A DNA stretch of 64,000 nt. Origin: Halomonas urmiana. Lineage in GTDB: Bacteria; Pseudomonadota; Gammaproteobacteria; Pseudomonadales; Halomonadaceae. The translations under genes and the position numbers were made by a program. Location of the stretch: NCBI RefSeq assembly GCF_005780185.1, contig NZ_VBUI01000001.1, forward strand, positions 62,001-126,000, read 5' to 3'. Positions 50,420 to 61,977 of the stretch are shown piece by piece; the first letter of the stretch is position 1, and every line of letters starts with the position of its first letter. Under the pieces are notes generated by a model, which saw nothing but the letters and a program-made list of their open reading frames with translations, searched no databases and was not told the origin of the DNA.

Positions 50420-51334
50420 ATGGAAGGCGTAGGCAGTGCACTGGGACCGCTGTTCCTGCTCATCCTGCTGGGAGCCGGGCTCGGCCGCTGGCGCCAGCCG
50501 GGCGGTGATTTCTGGCCGCAGATGGAGCGGCTGATCTACTTCCTGCTGTTTCCCGCCATGCTGGTGTCGACCCTGGCCGGTGCGGATGTCGGCCAGGTGC
50601 CCGTGGCGCGGCTCGCCCTGGCGCTGCTCGGCGCCCTGGGGCTGTTCGGCCTGCTGCTGTGGAGGCTGCGCCACCGGCTGCGGCTCGACCCCGCCGCCTT
50701 CACCTCGACCCTCCAGGGGGCACTGCGCTTCAACACCTACGTCGGCGTGGCCGGCGCGGCGGCTCTGCACGGCACGGCCGGGACCACGGTGGCGGCGGTC
50801 GCCGTGGCGTTGCTGGTGCCGATGGTCAACGTGCTCTGCGTGATCAGCTTCATCGCCGCCGGCACCCTCGGTACGGCAAGCCTGGGGCGCAGCCTGGGTG
50901 CGCTGGCGCGCAACCCGCTGATCCTCGCCTGCCTGGCCGGCATCGGCCTGAACCTCAGCGGCATCGGCCTGCCCGGCTGGAGCGCGGCCACCGTGGAGCT
51001 GCTCGGCCGCGCCGCCCTGCCGCTGGGCCTGGTGGCCGTGGGCGTGGCGCTACGCCCCGCCGCGCTGCTGAGGATCGATCGCGGCGTCTGGGTCGCCAAC
51101 CTGATCAAGCTCGTGCTGATGCCGGCGACGGTGCTGGCCCTGGCCCTGCTGCTCGGCCTGGACCCGGTGAGTCGGGACGTGGCGCTGCTCTTCGCCGCCC
51201 TGCCCACCGCCACCTCGGCCTATATCCTGGCACGCCAGCTGGGCGGCGACGCCGAGCTGATGGCGGCCCTGATCACCGGTCAGACGCTGCTGGCCATGCT
51301 GACCCTGCCCCTGTGGTTGAAACTGGTCGGCTGA
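50420..51334 (+). CDS. AEC (auxin efflux carrier) family transporter
   Basis: 304 residues, about ten membrane segments in two similar halves. MERLIYFLLFPAMLVSTLA near the start and FAALPTATSAYILARQLGGDAELMA near the end are typical of bacterial AEC permeases, which move carboxylates such as malate or malonate. GAGGAGGT precedes the ATG. Cargo unknown. Confidence 0.87.
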   Translation: MEGVGSALGPLFLLILLGAGLGRWRQPGGDFWPQMERLIYFLLFPAMLVSTLAGADVGQVPVARLALALLGALGLFGLLLWRLRHRLRLDPAAFTSTLQGALRFNTYVGVAGAAALHGTAGTTVAAVAVALLVPMVNVLCVISFIAAGTLGTASLGRSLGALARNPLILACLAGIGLNLSGIGLPGWSAATVELLGRAALPLGLVAVGVALRPAALLRIDRGVWVANLIKLVLMPATVLALALLLGLDPVSRDVALLFAALPTATSAYILARQLGGDAELMAALITGQTLLAMLTLPLWLKLVG

Positions 51335-51388
51335 ACGCGGGCGGAACGGCGGGAGGCGGCCTTTTAACGAAAACACTTCTTGTTTGCA

Positions 51389-51417
51389 TTGACGACGCAA
51401 ACGAGAATGATTATTCT
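51389..51417 (+). promoter_or_regulatory. Sigma-70 promoter overlapped by a Fur-box-like site
   Basis: TTGACG (51389-51394), 17-base spacer, TATTCT (51412-51417). The -10 is covered by GAGAATGATTATTCT (51403-51417), which resembles the core of a Fur box (AATGATTATT). A further inverted repeat GTTTGC / GCAAAC lies at 51382-51402. Repression under iron sufficiency is inferred. Confidence 0.6.
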
Positions 51418-51423
51418 GCCGGA

Positions 51424-51538
51424 GTGGCGTTGATGAGGCGCCACAGCCGGGCAGGGCCCCTGCCAGTGTCCTGTCAGGATTTCTCCCTCTCATTGTTTGT
51501 CACGGTTCTTGTCGCCGCCCCCGGGGCGGCGTTTTTTT
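51424..51538 (+). ncRNA. Candidate iron-regulated small RNA
   Basis: The promoter at 51389-51417 predicts a start near 51424. The following 115 bases have no coding frame with a ribosome-binding site but contain hairpins GTGGCG / CGCCAC (51424-51443) and GGCAGG / CCTGCC, an unpaired pyrimidine-rich stretch TTCTCCCTCTCATTG (51481-51495), and an intrinsic terminator CGCCGCC / GGCGGCG with seven T (51513-51538). This is the layout of RyhB or PrrF, though no clear sequence identity is seen. A leader for an undetected short peptide is the alternative. Confidence 0.6.
51513..51538 (+). terminator. Intrinsic terminator of the candidate sRNA
   Basis: CGCCGCC, loop CCCGG, GGCGGCG, then seven T residues: a textbook Rho-independent terminator on the plus strand. 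Confidence 0.85.
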
Positions 51539-51581
51539 GCCCGCTTCCTGGCCACCTGACCTTTGCCACCCGCCCCATGCA

Positions 51582-51618
51582 AGACGCCCCCGGGATCGAA
51601 AGATCGCCGGGGGCGTCT
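51582..51618 (-). terminator. trmB terminator hairpin
   Basis: Perfect 12-bp stem AGACGCCCCCGG / CCGGGGGCGTCT with an inner GATC-GAAA-GATC stem-loop, 16 bases beyond the trmB stop on the minus strand. It can act on both strands. Confidence 0.7.
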
Positions 51619-51634
51619 GCTGGCGCGTGACCGC

Positions 51635-52375
51635 TCAGTCGGCGCGGCGGAAGATCAGGTCCCAGACGCCGTGGCCGAGTTTCTCGCCGCGCGCCTCGAA
51701 CTTGGTCAGCGGGCGAAACTCGGGGCGCGGCACGTAGGGGGCCGTCTCGGCACCGGCGGTGTTGGCGAAGCCGGGGGCCGCCTGCATCACCTCGGCCATC
51801 CACCCGGCGTAGGCCTCCCAGTCGGTGGCCATGTGCAGGGTGCCGCCGGGTTTGAGACGGCTACGCACCAGCTCGACGAAGGCCGGCTGCACGATGCGCC
51901 GCTTGTGATGCTTCTTCTTCGGCCAGGGATCGGGGAAGAACAGCTGCAGGGTGTCGAGGCTCGCCTCGGGCAGGCACTGCTCGAGGACGGCCAGGGCGTC
52001 CTCGCGATAGACCCGCAGGTTGGTCAGGCCACGCTTGTCCGCCTCGTCGAGCAGCTTGCCGACGCCCGGCGCGTGCACCTCGATGCCGATGAAGTCGGTA
52101 TCCGGATGGCGCTCGGCCTGCTCGACCAGTGAGGCGCCCATGCCGAAGCCGATCTCCAGCACCACCGGCGCCCGGCGGCCGAACAGCGCCTCCAGGTCCT
52201 GGCGGCCATCGGCCAGCGTTAGCCCCAACCGTGGCCAGACCTCCTCGAGCCCACGGATCTGGGCCTGGGTCATGCGCCCGGCGCGCAGCACGTAGCTCTT
52301 GATGCCGCGGCGATGCAATGGGGCCTCGGGCCCTTCGGGGCCGGTCGTCTTGTCGTCGTATCGCGGGTCGCTCAT
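51635..52375 (-). CDS. trmB: tRNA (guanine-N7-)-methyltransferase
   Basis: 246 residues. [15 protein letters not shown] is the SAM-binding motif and [34 protein letters not shown] are TrmB signatures. It methylates G46 of tRNA. The ATG at 52375 gives a normal-length protein; longer in-frame extension is rejected. Divergent from the DUF423 gene. Confidence 0.93.
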   Translation of the reverse strand: MSDPRYDDKTTGPEGPEAPLHRRGIKSYVLRAGRMTQAQIRGLEEVWPRLGLTLADGRQDLEALFGRRAPVVLEIGFGMGASLVEQAERHPDTDFIGIEVHAPGVGKLLDEADKRGLTNLRVYREDALAVLEQCLPEASLDTLQLFFPDPWPKKKHHKRRIVQPAFVELVRSRLKPGGTLHMATDWEAYAGWMAEVMQAAPGFANTAGAETAPYVPRPEFRPLTKFEARGEKLGHGVWDLIFRRAD

Positions 52376-52493
52376 GGGCTGGGGAGAACTCGTTGGCAAC
52401 GGTGATTCGGGGCCGACATTGTAGCGGCTAACGCGCCGCCGGGGTACGGTAGGCGGCCAAACGCCATTCCAGAGAGCACACGGAGACGACCCC

Positions 52494-52898
52494 ATGCAGG
52501 ACAGAGGATGGTGGTTCGGGGCGGCCCTCTCCGGCGCCCTGGTGGTCGTGGCCGGCGCCTTCGGCGCCCACGCCCTGGACGGGCAGCTGACGCCGCGCCT
52601 GGCGGCCGCCTTCGAGACCGGCGTGCGCTACCAGGCCTGGCACACCCTGGCGCTGCTCGCCGTGCTGGCCTGGCGCGCCGCGAGGCCGCTGGCCGGCCAG
52701 CGACTCGCGCTGGGACTGTGGGCAGCCGGCATGGGACTCTTCTCGGGTTCGCTCTATGCCCTAGCGCTGACCGGCATGGGCCGATGGGGCATGGTCACGC
52801 CGCTCGGCGGGGTGCTGCTGATCGGTGGCTGGTTGGCCCTGGCGGCGGCGGCATGGCGCGCCCGCCACGACGCTCAGTCGCCGTCCGGCAGCGCGTAG
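52494..52898 (+). CDS. DUF423 small membrane protein (YgdD-like)
   Basis: 134 residues, four membrane segments. [34 protein letters not shown] and [13 protein letters not shown] match the DUF423/YgdD family of unknown function. Its 3' end overlaps the 3' end of the convergent PaaI-like gene by 25 bases. Confidence 0.85.
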   Translation: MQDRGWWFGAALSGALVVVAGAFGAHALDGQLTPRLAAAFETGVRYQAWHTLALLAVLAWRAARPLAGQRLALGLWAAGMGLFSGSLYALALTGMGRWGMVTPLGGVLLIGGWLALAAAAWRARHDAQSPSGSA

Positions 52899-53287
52899 GT
52901 GGCCGTGACCAGCGCCACCGGCCGCTCGTCGCCCGCCGAGAAGAGCTGCACCTCGCCCACCGCCAGGCGACGCCCCAGCTTGAGTAGCCGGGCGTTGGCG
53001 ATGATGTCGCGATCACCTCGGGGGCGACGCAGGAAGCGACAATGCAGGTCGCTGGTCACGGCCATGGGCTCGGGACCAATCTGGGCAAGGATCGCCACGT
53101 AGAGGCAGACATCCGCCAGCCCCATCAGGGTAGGGCCGGAGACGCTGGCCCCGGGGCGCAGGTGCTCGTCCTCGATGGCCAGGCTCATGGTGGCGCGCAT
53201 CTCGTCGACGCCCTCGATCGTGCCGGTGCGCTGGGGAAAGACCTCGTCGAGGAAGTCCTCGATGGCGGCGGCGGTCATCACGGTCAT
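52874..53287 (-). CDS. PaaI-like hotdog-fold thioesterase
   Basis: 137 residues, single hotdog domain. HLRPGASVSGPTLMGLADVCLYVAIL is the hotdog helix with its conserved Gly/Asp pattern, and LHCRFLRRPRGDRDIIANARLLKLGRRLAVGEVQL the following strands. Likely acts on an acyl-CoA; substrate unknown. GGGAG lies eight bases before the ATG. Overlaps DUF423 tail to tail. Confidence 0.78.
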   Translation of the reverse strand: MTVMTAAAIEDFLDEVFPQRTGTIEGVDEMRATMSLAIEDEHLRPGASVSGPTLMGLADVCLYVAILAQIGPEPMAVTSDLHCRFLRRPRGDRDIIANARLLKLGRRLAVGEVQLFSAGDERPVALVTATYALPDGD

Positions 53288-53396
53288 GGCGCGTCTCCCG
53301 GCGGGTGAGGGTGATGGCTGACCTTCACGATAGCGAAGCCCGCCCGCGACCGACAGTCGCCGAACGTCGAGTCCGTCAACGCCTGGCGCTCATGGA

Positions 53397-53427
53397 GACG
53401 CCCCCGCGGCAGGACCGCGGGGGCGTC
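53397..53427 (-). terminator. Terminator hairpin after glcB
   Basis: Perfect 13-bp stem GACGCCCCCGCGG / CCGCGGGGGCGTC with a five-base loop, 45 bases beyond the glcB stop. No T-tract on the minus strand. Confidence 0.6.
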
Positions 53428-53471
53428 GTTGCTGCGGGCCTCAGAGGGGCACAGGGCGGGTGAAGGCCGCC

Positions 53472-55646
53472 TTACTTGGCCTTGTGCACCGCGCGCCAGT
53501 GGTGCAGGAGCGGCTCGGTGTAGCCGGCGGGCTGCGCGCAGCCCTTGAAGATCAAGTCGCTGGCGGCCTGGAAGGCGGTGGAGGCGGCGAAGTCGTCGCT
53601 CATCGGCGTGTAGGTCGGATCGCCGGCGTTCTGCTGGTCGACCACCTTGGCCATGCGCTCCAAGGTCTCCTGGACGCGGGCGGACTCGACCACGCCGTGG
53701 CGCAGCCAGTTGGCGATGTGCTGGCTGGAGATCCGCAGGGTGGCGCGATCCTCCATCAGGCCCACGTCGTGGATGTCCGGCACCTTGGAACAGCCCACGC
53801 CGTGCTCGACCCAGCGCACCACGTAACCGAGAATGCCCTGGCAGTTGTTGTCGAGCTCCTGCTGGATTTCCTCGTCACTCCACTCGGGCCTCTCGGCGAC
53901 CGGAATGGTGAGCAGGTCATCCAAGAGATCGGGCTCGCCCTGACCTTCCATCTCGCGCTGCAGGGCCGCCACGTCCACCTGGTGGTAGTGCAGGGCGTGC
54001 AGGGTCGCGGCGGTGGGAGACGGCACCCAGGCGGTGTTGGCACCGGCCTTGGGGTGACCGACCTTCTGCTCGAGCATGGCCGCCATCAGGTCCGGCATGG
54101 CCCACATGCCCTTGCCGATCTGGGCGCGCCCGCGCAGGCCGCAGGCCAGGCCGACCTGGACGTTGTTCTTCTCGTAGGCTTGGATCCAGGCGGAGCCCTT
54201 CATGTCGCCCTTGCGGATCATCGGCCCGGCTTCCATGGCGGTGTGCATCTCGTCGCCGGTGCGGTCGAGGAAGCCGGTGTTGATGAACACCACCCGCGAC
54301 GGCGCCTCGGCAATGCACGCCTTGAGGTTGGCCGAGGTGCGGCGCTCCTCATCCATGATGCCCATCTTCAGAGTGTCGCGGGCCATGCCGAGGATGTCCT
54401 CGATGCGGCCGAACAGCGTGTTGGCGAAGGCGACTTCCTTGGGCCCGTGCATCTTCGGCTTGACGATGTACATGGAGCCAGTGCGCGAGTTGCGCGGCTC
54501 GCCCTCGCCCTTGTTCAGGTCGTGCAGGGCGATCAGCGAGGTGACGATGCCGTCGAGGATGCCCTCGGGCAGCTCGTTGCCCTCGGCGTCGAGCACCGCC
54601 GGGGTGGTCATCAGGTGGCCGACGTTACGCACGAACATCAGCGAGCGCCCGGGCAGGGTCACGCTGCCGCCGTCGACGCCCTGCCAGGTGCGGTCGCCCT
54701 TGAGGCGGCGGGTGATGGTCTTGCCGCCCTTCTCGACCTGCTCCTCCAGGTCGCCCTTCATCAGCCCCAGCCAGCTTGCATAGACGCCGACCTTGTCCTC
54801 GGCATCCACCGCGGCCACGGAGTCCTCACAGTCCATGATGGTGCTCAGCGCGGCCTCGACGATCACGTCCTTGACGCCGGCCGGGTCGGTCTTGCCGATG
54901 GCATCGTTCGGGTCGATCTGAATCTCCAGGTGCAGGCCGTGATGGGCCAGTAGCAACGCGGAGGGCGAGGCGGCGTCGCCCTCGAAGCCCACCAGCTGGT
55001 CGGCATCCTTCAGGCCGGTCTCGCCGCCGCCCTTCAGGGACACGACCAGCTGACCATCGCGCAGGACATACGCCACGGCGTCGCCGTGGGAGCCGCTGGC
55101 CAGCGGCGCGGCGCGGTCCAGCACCCCACGGGCGTAAGCGATGACCTTCTCGGCGCGCTTCGGGTTGAAGCTCTCACCCTTCTCGGCCCCATCGTCCTCG
55201 GGGATGACATCGGTGCCGTAGAGGGCGTCGTAGAGGCTTCCCCAGCGCGCGTTGGCGGCGTTCAGTGCATAACGGGCATTGTTGACCGGCACCACCAGCT
55301 GCGGGCCGGCCTGGGTGGTGATCTCGTCGTCGACGTTGGCGGTGGTCACGCCGACCTTGGCCGGGGCCTCAACGAGGTAGCCGATCTCCTCAAGGAAGGC
55401 GCGGTAGGCGGCCATGTCGCGGACCGGGCCGGGGTTCTCTCGGTGCCAGGTATCGAGCTTCTCCTGCAGGCGGTCGCGCTCGGCGAGCAGCTCGCGGTTC
55501 TGCGGGGCCAGGTCATGGAAGAGGGCGTCGACCCCGCTCCAGAAGGCGTCGGGGTCGACACCGCTGCCGGGCAAGGCCTGTTCGTTGATGAAGCGGTCCA
55601 GCTCGGCGGCCACCTGGAGGCGGTGGCGAGCAATGCGTTGGGTCAT
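53472..55646 (-). CDS. glcB: Malate synthase G
   Basis: 724 residues, the size of malate synthase G rather than the shorter AceB. Recognisable blocks include [65 protein letters not shown] and the C-terminal [12 protein letters not shown]. It condenses glyoxylate and acetyl-CoA to malate in the glyoxylate bypass. The ATG at 55646 has GAGGAG nine bases upstream. An IclR-like operator sits inside its promoter (55728-55756). Confidence 0.95.
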   Translation of the reverse strand: MTQRIARHRLQVAAELDRFINEQALPGSGVDPDAFWSGVDALFHDLAPQNRELLAERDRLQEKLDTWHRENPGPVRDMAAYRAFLEEIGYLVEAPAKVGVTTANVDDEITTQAGPQLVVPVNNARYALNAANARWGSLYDALYGTDVIPEDDGAEKGESFNPKRAEKVIAYARGVLDRAAPLASGSHGDAVAYVLRDGQLVVSLKGGGETGLKDADQLVGFEGDAASPSALLLAHHGLHLEIQIDPNDAIGKTDPAGVKDVIVEAALSTIMDCEDSVAAVDAEDKVGVYASWLGLMKGDLEEQVEKGGKTITRRLKGDRTWQGVDGGSVTLPGRSLMFVRNVGHLMTTPAVLDAEGNELPEGILDGIVTSLIALHDLNKGEGEPRNSRTGSMYIVKPKMHGPKEVAFANTLFGRIEDILGMARDTLKMGIMDEERRTSANLKACIAEAPSRVVFINTGFLDRTGDEMHTAMEAGPMIRKGDMKGSAWIQAYEKNNVQVGLACGLRGRAQIGKGMWAMPDLMAAMLEQKVGHPKAGANTAWVPSPTAATLHALHYHQVDVAALQREMEGQGEPDLLDDLLTIPVAERPEWSDEEIQQELDNNCQGILGYVVRWVEHGVGCSKVPDIHDVGLMEDRATLRISSQHIANWLRHGVVESARVQETLERMAKVVDQQNAGDPTYTPMSDDFAASTAFQAASDLIFKGCAQPAGYTEPLLHHWRAVHKAK

Positions 55647-55727
55647 GGGTCGTACTCCTCGTGCTTGGCTGCTCGGTGCCCCCTGGCACCGATCGGCCGG
55701 ACAGGGAAAGATGACTGCGTAGTATCG

Positions 55728-55756
55728 ATTTTGTGGAAATTGCTTCCACATGTAAA
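55728..55756 (-). promoter_or_regulatory. glcB promoter with IclR-like operator in the spacer
   Basis: On the minus strand: TTTACA (55756-55751), 17-base spacer, CAAAAT (55733-55728). Within it lies the perfect 7-5-7 palindrome TGTGGAA / TTCCACA (55732-55750), which matches the E. coli IclR operator TGGAAATNATTTCCA at all but two positions. A repressor bound here would block RNA polymerase. Confidence 0.65.
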
Positions 55757-55891
55757 GCCATTGCCGCCATAAGGGGCCGAAAGCTAGACCAAATGATGAG
55801 CCCGGGCCCCGATGGGCGGCGCGCGCTGACGGCTTCGCTGGTCGCGCCCTCGGCTTGGCGCTAGCATGAACGAGCCCTTGTGGAGAAACCG

Positions 55892-56866
55892 ATGAGCGAC
55901 TTTACCCCCCTGCAGGCCCTGGGCCCCCTCGCCCCCGCCGACCTATCCGGTCAGGCGCTCGAGCGCTACCTGGGCCACTACGGCCTGGCGCCACTGCTCG
56001 CCGAGCGGGTGGGGCTCTACGTGGGCTATCTGCAGGCCGGCGACTTTCGCCTCTGGACGCAGGTCTGGAGCCCCGAGACACCCATCGGCACCGCCTTCGT
56101 CGTGCACGGCTACTTCGACCACCTCGGCCTCTACCGCCACTTGCTGGAGTGCCTGCTCGCGCGAGGCTGGCGGGTCGTGCTCTGGGACCTGCCGGGCCAC
56201 GGCCTCTCCAGCGGCCGCCGCGCCTCCATCGATGACTTCAAGGACTACGGTCACTGCCTGCACCATCTGCAGCAACATCTTCACGACGAGGGACTGGCCC
56301 CGCGCCCCTGGCTCGGCGTCGGGCAAAGTACCGGGGCGGCGATTCTCGCCACCGATGCGCTGACCCGCGGCGACGACGGCCACTGGTCGGGGCTCGCGCT
56401 GCTGGCCCCGCTGGTACGCCCCTGGGGCTGGAACCAGTCGAGCTGGCTGCACCGCCTGGTGGGCCCCTTCGTGGAGTCGATCCCGCGCAAGTTTCGCGCG
56501 AATTCCACGGATGCCGAGTTCGCCGATTTCCTGCGCGAGGGCGATCCCCTGCAGGCCGACCGCCTGGCGATGGACTGGGTCGGCGCCATGCGGCGCTGGA
56601 TGCCGCAACTGCTGGCGCTGCCACCGAGCCCGGTGCCGACCCTGATCCTGCAGGGCGAGCAGGACCTGACGGTGGACTGGGAGTGGAACCTCGAGGTGCT
56701 GGCCCGCAAGTTTCCCAACGCCGAGATCCATCGTCACCCCGAGGCCCGCCATCACCTGGTCAACGAGGCCGAGCCGATTCGCCGCGAACTCTTCACGGTG
56801 CTCGACCGCTTCGTCGCAACGCTGGCCGCGACCGACGACCCGCACGACCGGAGGCCCTCGCCATGA
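55892..56866 (+). CDS. Alpha/beta hydrolase (lysophospholipase-like)
   Basis: 324 residues. [32 protein letters not shown] and the nucleophile elbow [11 protein letters not shown] are classical serine-hydrolase features; [15 protein letters not shown] gives the acid and [11 protein letters not shown] the His. Substrate unknown. ATG 55892 is preferred over GTG 55880 because TGGAGA lies between. The stop overlaps the lipoprotein gene (ATGA). Confidence 0.83.
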   Translation: MSDFTPLQALGPLAPADLSGQALERYLGHYGLAPLLAERVGLYVGYLQAGDFRLWTQVWSPETPIGTAFVVHGYFDHLGLYRHLLECLLARGWRVVLWDLPGHGLSSGRRASIDDFKDYGHCLHHLQQHLHDEGLAPRPWLGVGQSTGAAILATDALTRGDDGHWSGLALLAPLVRPWGWNQSSWLHRLVGPFVESIPRKFRANSTDAEFADFLREGDPLQADRLAMDWVGAMRRWMPQLLALPPSPVPTLILQGEQDLTVDWEWNLEVLARKFPNAEIHRHPEARHHLVNEAEPIRRELFTVLDRFVATLAATDDPHDRRPSP

Positions 56867-57345
56867 TCCGCCGCCTGCCACTACTGGCGTGCCTGCTGGT
56901 GCTGGTCGGCTGCGCCGGCGCCCCGGAGCAGCCGACCAGCGTGCGCCAGGCCCTGCTCGGCCTGAGCGAGCGCGCCGCCGAAAAGGTCACGGCGACACCG
57001 CCGTTGCCCCATCCGGCGGTCGATGAGGTCCTGCTGCTGGCCATGCCACAGGTCGATGCCCGGCTGCCCCTCGCCGATACGCGCCTGCTCGAGAGCCTGA
57101 CCCGCGCCCTGCTGGCGATCGACGACGGCCCCCAGGTGCTGGAGTGGCGAGCGGCCATGGCGGAAGGCAGCCACGACAACCAGTGGCGCCTGGAGACCCG
57201 CCTGAGCGCCGACGGCCCCCGCCTGCAACTCTCGGACCGCGAGCTGCTGCCCTACCGCCTGAGCCTAGTGCTGCGCCGCACCGGACACGACGAACCCGTC
57301 TGGCGCACCGAGATCGAAGGCGCGCTCGACGCCACGGCGCTCTGA
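56863..57345 (+). CDS. Hypothetical lipoprotein
   Basis: 160 residues. The signal sequence ends in a lipobox LLVLVGCAGAP, so the mature protein should be lipidated at the Cys. The rest (LPHPAVDEVLLLAMPQVDARLP..., later VLEWRAAMAEGSHDNQWRLETRLS) resembles no family I can name with certainty. It is translationally coupled to the hydrolase upstream, suggesting a joint envelope role. Confidence 0.72.
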   Translation: MIRRLPLLACLLVLVGCAGAPEQPTSVRQALLGLSERAAEKVTATPPLPHPAVDEVLLLAMPQVDARLPLADTRLLESLTRALLAIDDGPQVLEWRAAMAEGSHDNQWRLETRLSADGPRLQLSDRELLPYRLSLVLRRTGHDEPVWRTEIEGALDATAL

Positions 57346-57371
57346 TCGCTGCCCTATGAGCGCGCGGCGCA

Positions 57372-58874
57372 TCACCCCTTGAGCAGTCGATCGAGCTGTC
57401 GATAGCCGATGGCCTCGATCAGCTGGTCCCGCCCGGGTCGCGCCTCCCCGGCCAGGTCGGCCAGGGTCAGGGCCACCCGCAGCACCCGATGGTAGGCCCG
57501 CGCCGACAGCCTGAGCCGCTCCAGCACGCCGGCGAGCCAGGCCCGATCCTCGGCCTCGAGGCCGCAGGCCTCCTCCAGCGCGCGCCCGGACAGTTGAGCA
57601 TTGAGCCCCCCGCGGGCCGCCTGCCTCGCCCGTGCCGCCAGCACACGCTCGCGCACCACCGCCGAGGACTCGCCCAGTTCCCGGGAGGTCAGCTGCTCCG
57701 GCGCCAGCGCCGGCACCTCCACCTGGAGATCGATACGATCGAGCAGCGGACCGGAGAGCCGCGACTGGTAGCGCTGGATCTGCGCCGCGGTGCAGTGGCA
57801 GGGCCGGCGCGGATCGCCCAGGTGCCCGCAGGGGCAGGGATTCATCGCCGCGACCAGCTGGAAGCCGGCGGGAAAGCGTCGCTCGTGGTTGGCCCGGGCG
57901 ATATGGATCTGCCCCGACTCCATGGGCTCGCGCATCACCTCCAGGACGTGCCGGGAGAACTCCGCCAGCTCATCGAGGAACAGCACGCCCCGATGGGCCA
58001 GGGAGATCTCGCCGGGACGCGGCTTCGAGCCGCCGCCCACCAGGGCCACGGCACTGGCGGTGTGATGCGGAGCGCGGAAGGGGCGCACGCCCCACTCGGT
58101 GGCGTGGGACAGTCCGCTGACCGAGCGGATCGCCGCCACCTCCAGCGCCTCCTGCTCGGTGAGCGGCGGCAGGATGCCCGGCAGGCGACTGGCCAGCATG
58201 GTCTTGCCGGTGCCGGGCGGACCGGCGAACAGGAGATTGTGGCCGCCGGCGGCCGCCACCTCCAAGGCGCGCCGCGCCTGGTGCTGGCCGCGCACGTCGG
58301 CGAGATCGGGAACGGGCGTTGATGCCGGGGCGGGGCCGGGCGCGCAGTGCGGGAGCAGCGGCGTCTGGCCGAGCAGGTGGGCCACCACCTCGAGCAGGTG
58401 CTCGGCGGGCAGCACCTCGAGGTCGCCGGCCAGGGCCGCCTCATCGGCATTGGCCCGGGGCACGATCAAGCGGCGGCGCGCCTGGCGCGTGGCCATGGCC
58501 ATCGGCAGCACCCCGCTGAGCGGTCGCAGCCGGCCGTCCAGGGCCAGCTCGCCGGCGCACTCGACCCCGTCGAGGGCCTCGGGTGGCACCTGACCCGAGG
58601 CCACCAGCAGCCCCAGGGCGATGGGCAGGTCGAAGCGACCGCCCTCCTTGGGCAGGTCGGCGGGGGCGAGATTGAGGGTGATACGGCGCAGGGGAAAGTC
58701 GAAGCCGGCGTTGACCAGGGCACTGCGGACTCGCTCCCGGCTCTCCTTCACTGCGGCCTCCGGTAGTCCCACCAGGGTGATGCCGGGCAGTCCATTGGCC
58801 AGGTGCACCTCGACCAGCACCTCGGGCGCCTCGAGACCGAGGCCGGCCCGGGTGTGGATGATTGCCAGCGTCAT
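57372..58874 (-). CDS. comM: Mg-chelatase-like AAA+ ATPase YifB/ComM
   Basis: 500 residues. An N-terminal Lon-like domain (LEAPEVLVEVHLANGLPGITLVGLP) is followed by an AAA+ module: Walker A FAGPPGTGKTMLASRLPGIL, Walker B GVLFLDELAEF, and a zinc-type cluster NPCPCGHLGDPRRPCHC. ComM is a hexameric helicase that promotes branch migration in natural transformation; many non-competent bacteria also have it. Single gene on the minus strand. Confidence 0.9.
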   Translation of the reverse strand: MTLAIIHTRAGLGLEAPEVLVEVHLANGLPGITLVGLPEAAVKESRERVRSALVNAGFDFPLRRITLNLAPADLPKEGGRFDLPIALGLLVASGQVPPEALDGVECAGELALDGRLRPLSGVLPMAMATRQARRRLIVPRANADEAALAGDLEVLPAEHLLEVVAHLLGQTPLLPHCAPGPAPASTPVPDLADVRGQHQARRALEVAAAGGHNLLFAGPPGTGKTMLASRLPGILPPLTEQEALEVAAIRSVSGLSHATEWGVRPFRAPHHTASAVALVGGGSKPRPGEISLAHRGVLFLDELAEFSRHVLEVMREPMESGQIHIARANHERRFPAGFQLVAAMNPCPCGHLGDPRRPCHCTAAQIQRYQSRLSGPLLDRIDLQVEVPALAPEQLTSRELGESSAVVRERVLAARARQAARGGLNAQLSGRALEEACGLEAEDRAWLAGVLERLRLSARAYHRVLRVALTLADLAGEARPGRDQLIEAIGYRQLDRLLKG

Positions 58875-58947
58875 GCGCGATCCCTCGCTGCCTGTGTGAC
58901 CTCAGGCTAGACCAGGCCGGCGAGGGGCGCCCGATGGCGGGCGAGGA

Positions 58948-59349
58948 TCAGCGGTTGGACTCGCCGGCGTCGGCGTCTTCCTCGGGGCGCGAATCATCAC
59001 TGCCTGCCTTGGGGCCGGGCTCGGGATTCGACTCGTGAGAGGATGCCGCACCCGGTTCCTCCGGCAGCGCCTCGACCGAGGCGCTCGCCGTCTCCCGCGA
59101 GGGGGCGGTGTCGAGTGCCTCTTCCAGCGCCGCCACCTGCTGCTCCAGGGCCTCGACCCGCGACCGGGTGCGCTGCAGCACGTCCATCAGGATGTCGAAA
59201 TCCTCCCGCGATACCAGCTCCAGGCGATCGAAGGCGCCCTTGACCACCTGTTGGATGCCCTTCTGCACCTCTTCCGGGGCCTGGGACGCCCCCTGCAACC
59301 GGTCGCCGATCTGCTGGGCCAGGCGGCTGATGCGATCGTGGCTCACCAT
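58948..59349 (-). CDS. ubiK: Ubiquinone biosynthesis accessory factor UbiK
   Basis: 133 residues. ISRLAQQIGDRL, KGIQQVVKGAFDRLELVSREDFDILMDVL and a coiled coil RTRSRVEALEQQVAALEEAL match UbiK (YqiC/BMFP family), which helps the ubiquinone Ubi complex and associates with membranes. The C-terminal 45 residues are an extra acidic, low-complexity tail (Glu/Asp/Ser/Pro). Faces away from glnK. Confidence 0.87.
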   Translation of the reverse strand: MVSHDRISRLAQQIGDRLQGASQAPEEVQKGIQQVVKGAFDRLELVSREDFDILMDVLQRTRSRVEALEQQVAALEEALDTAPSRETASASVEALPEEPGAASSHESNPEPGPKAGSDDSRPEEDADAGESNR

Positions 59350-59465
59350 GGTGTCTCTCCTGAATCGTCAGTGGATGCCTCGCCAAAGGATACGCAAGCC
59401 ACCGGCAGCGCGCACCATACGCAGCTGCCTGCTTATGGTGCACATGCGCCACGCCAAAGCACTAA

Positions 59466-59978
<513 letters not shown>

Positions 59979-60016
59979 CTGCCCCTCCCTTTCCTTCCCG
60001 ACGTGGAGAGACACCC

Positions 60017-61267
<1,251 letters not shown>

Positions 61268-61284
61268 GACGCGCCCCGCTGTGA

Positions 61285-61758
<474 letters not shown>

Positions 61759-61761
61759 GCG

Positions 61762-61844
61762 CCAAGCGGCCAAGCGGCCAAGCGGCCAAGCGGCCAAGCG
61801 GCCAAGCGGCCAAGCGGCCAAGCGGCCAAGCGGCCAAGCGGCCA
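61762..61844 (+). repeat. Tandem octamer array (CCAAGCGG, about 10 copies)
   Basis: Ten perfect copies of CCAAGCGG plus a partial CCA, starting right after the P-II stop. No imperfect copy is seen, which suggests recent slippage expansion. Confidence 0.93.
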
Positions 61845-61870
61845 TCAAAGTGTGTTGCTCCCGGGCAAAA

Positions 61871-61904
61871 GCAAACCCCGAAGGTCTCGGCCTTCGGGGT
61901 TTGC
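61871..61904. terminator. Bidirectional terminator between P-II gene and fpr
   Basis: Perfect 14-bp stem GCAAACCCCGAAGG / CCTTCGGGGTTTGC with loop TCTCGG, between two convergent genes. The ends of the stem supply short A/T runs. Confidence 0.8.
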
Positions 61905-61973
61905 TTGTAGCTCGGCGCTTGTAGCTCGGCGCTTGTAGCTCGGCGCTTGTAGCTCGGCGCTTGTAGCTCGGCG
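61904..61973 (+). repeat. Tandem 14-bp array (five copies)
   Basis: Five perfect copies of CTTGTAGCTCGGCG, ending four bases before the fpr stop codon (minus strand). Together with the octamer array it fills most of the 219-base gap between the P-II gene and fpr. Confidence 0.93.
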
Positions 61974-61977
61974 CTGC

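Noticed and set aside
61762..61973. Repeat arrays as a CRISPR locus
   Set aside because: Units are 8 and 14 bases, directly adjacent, with no spacers and no cas genes in the window.
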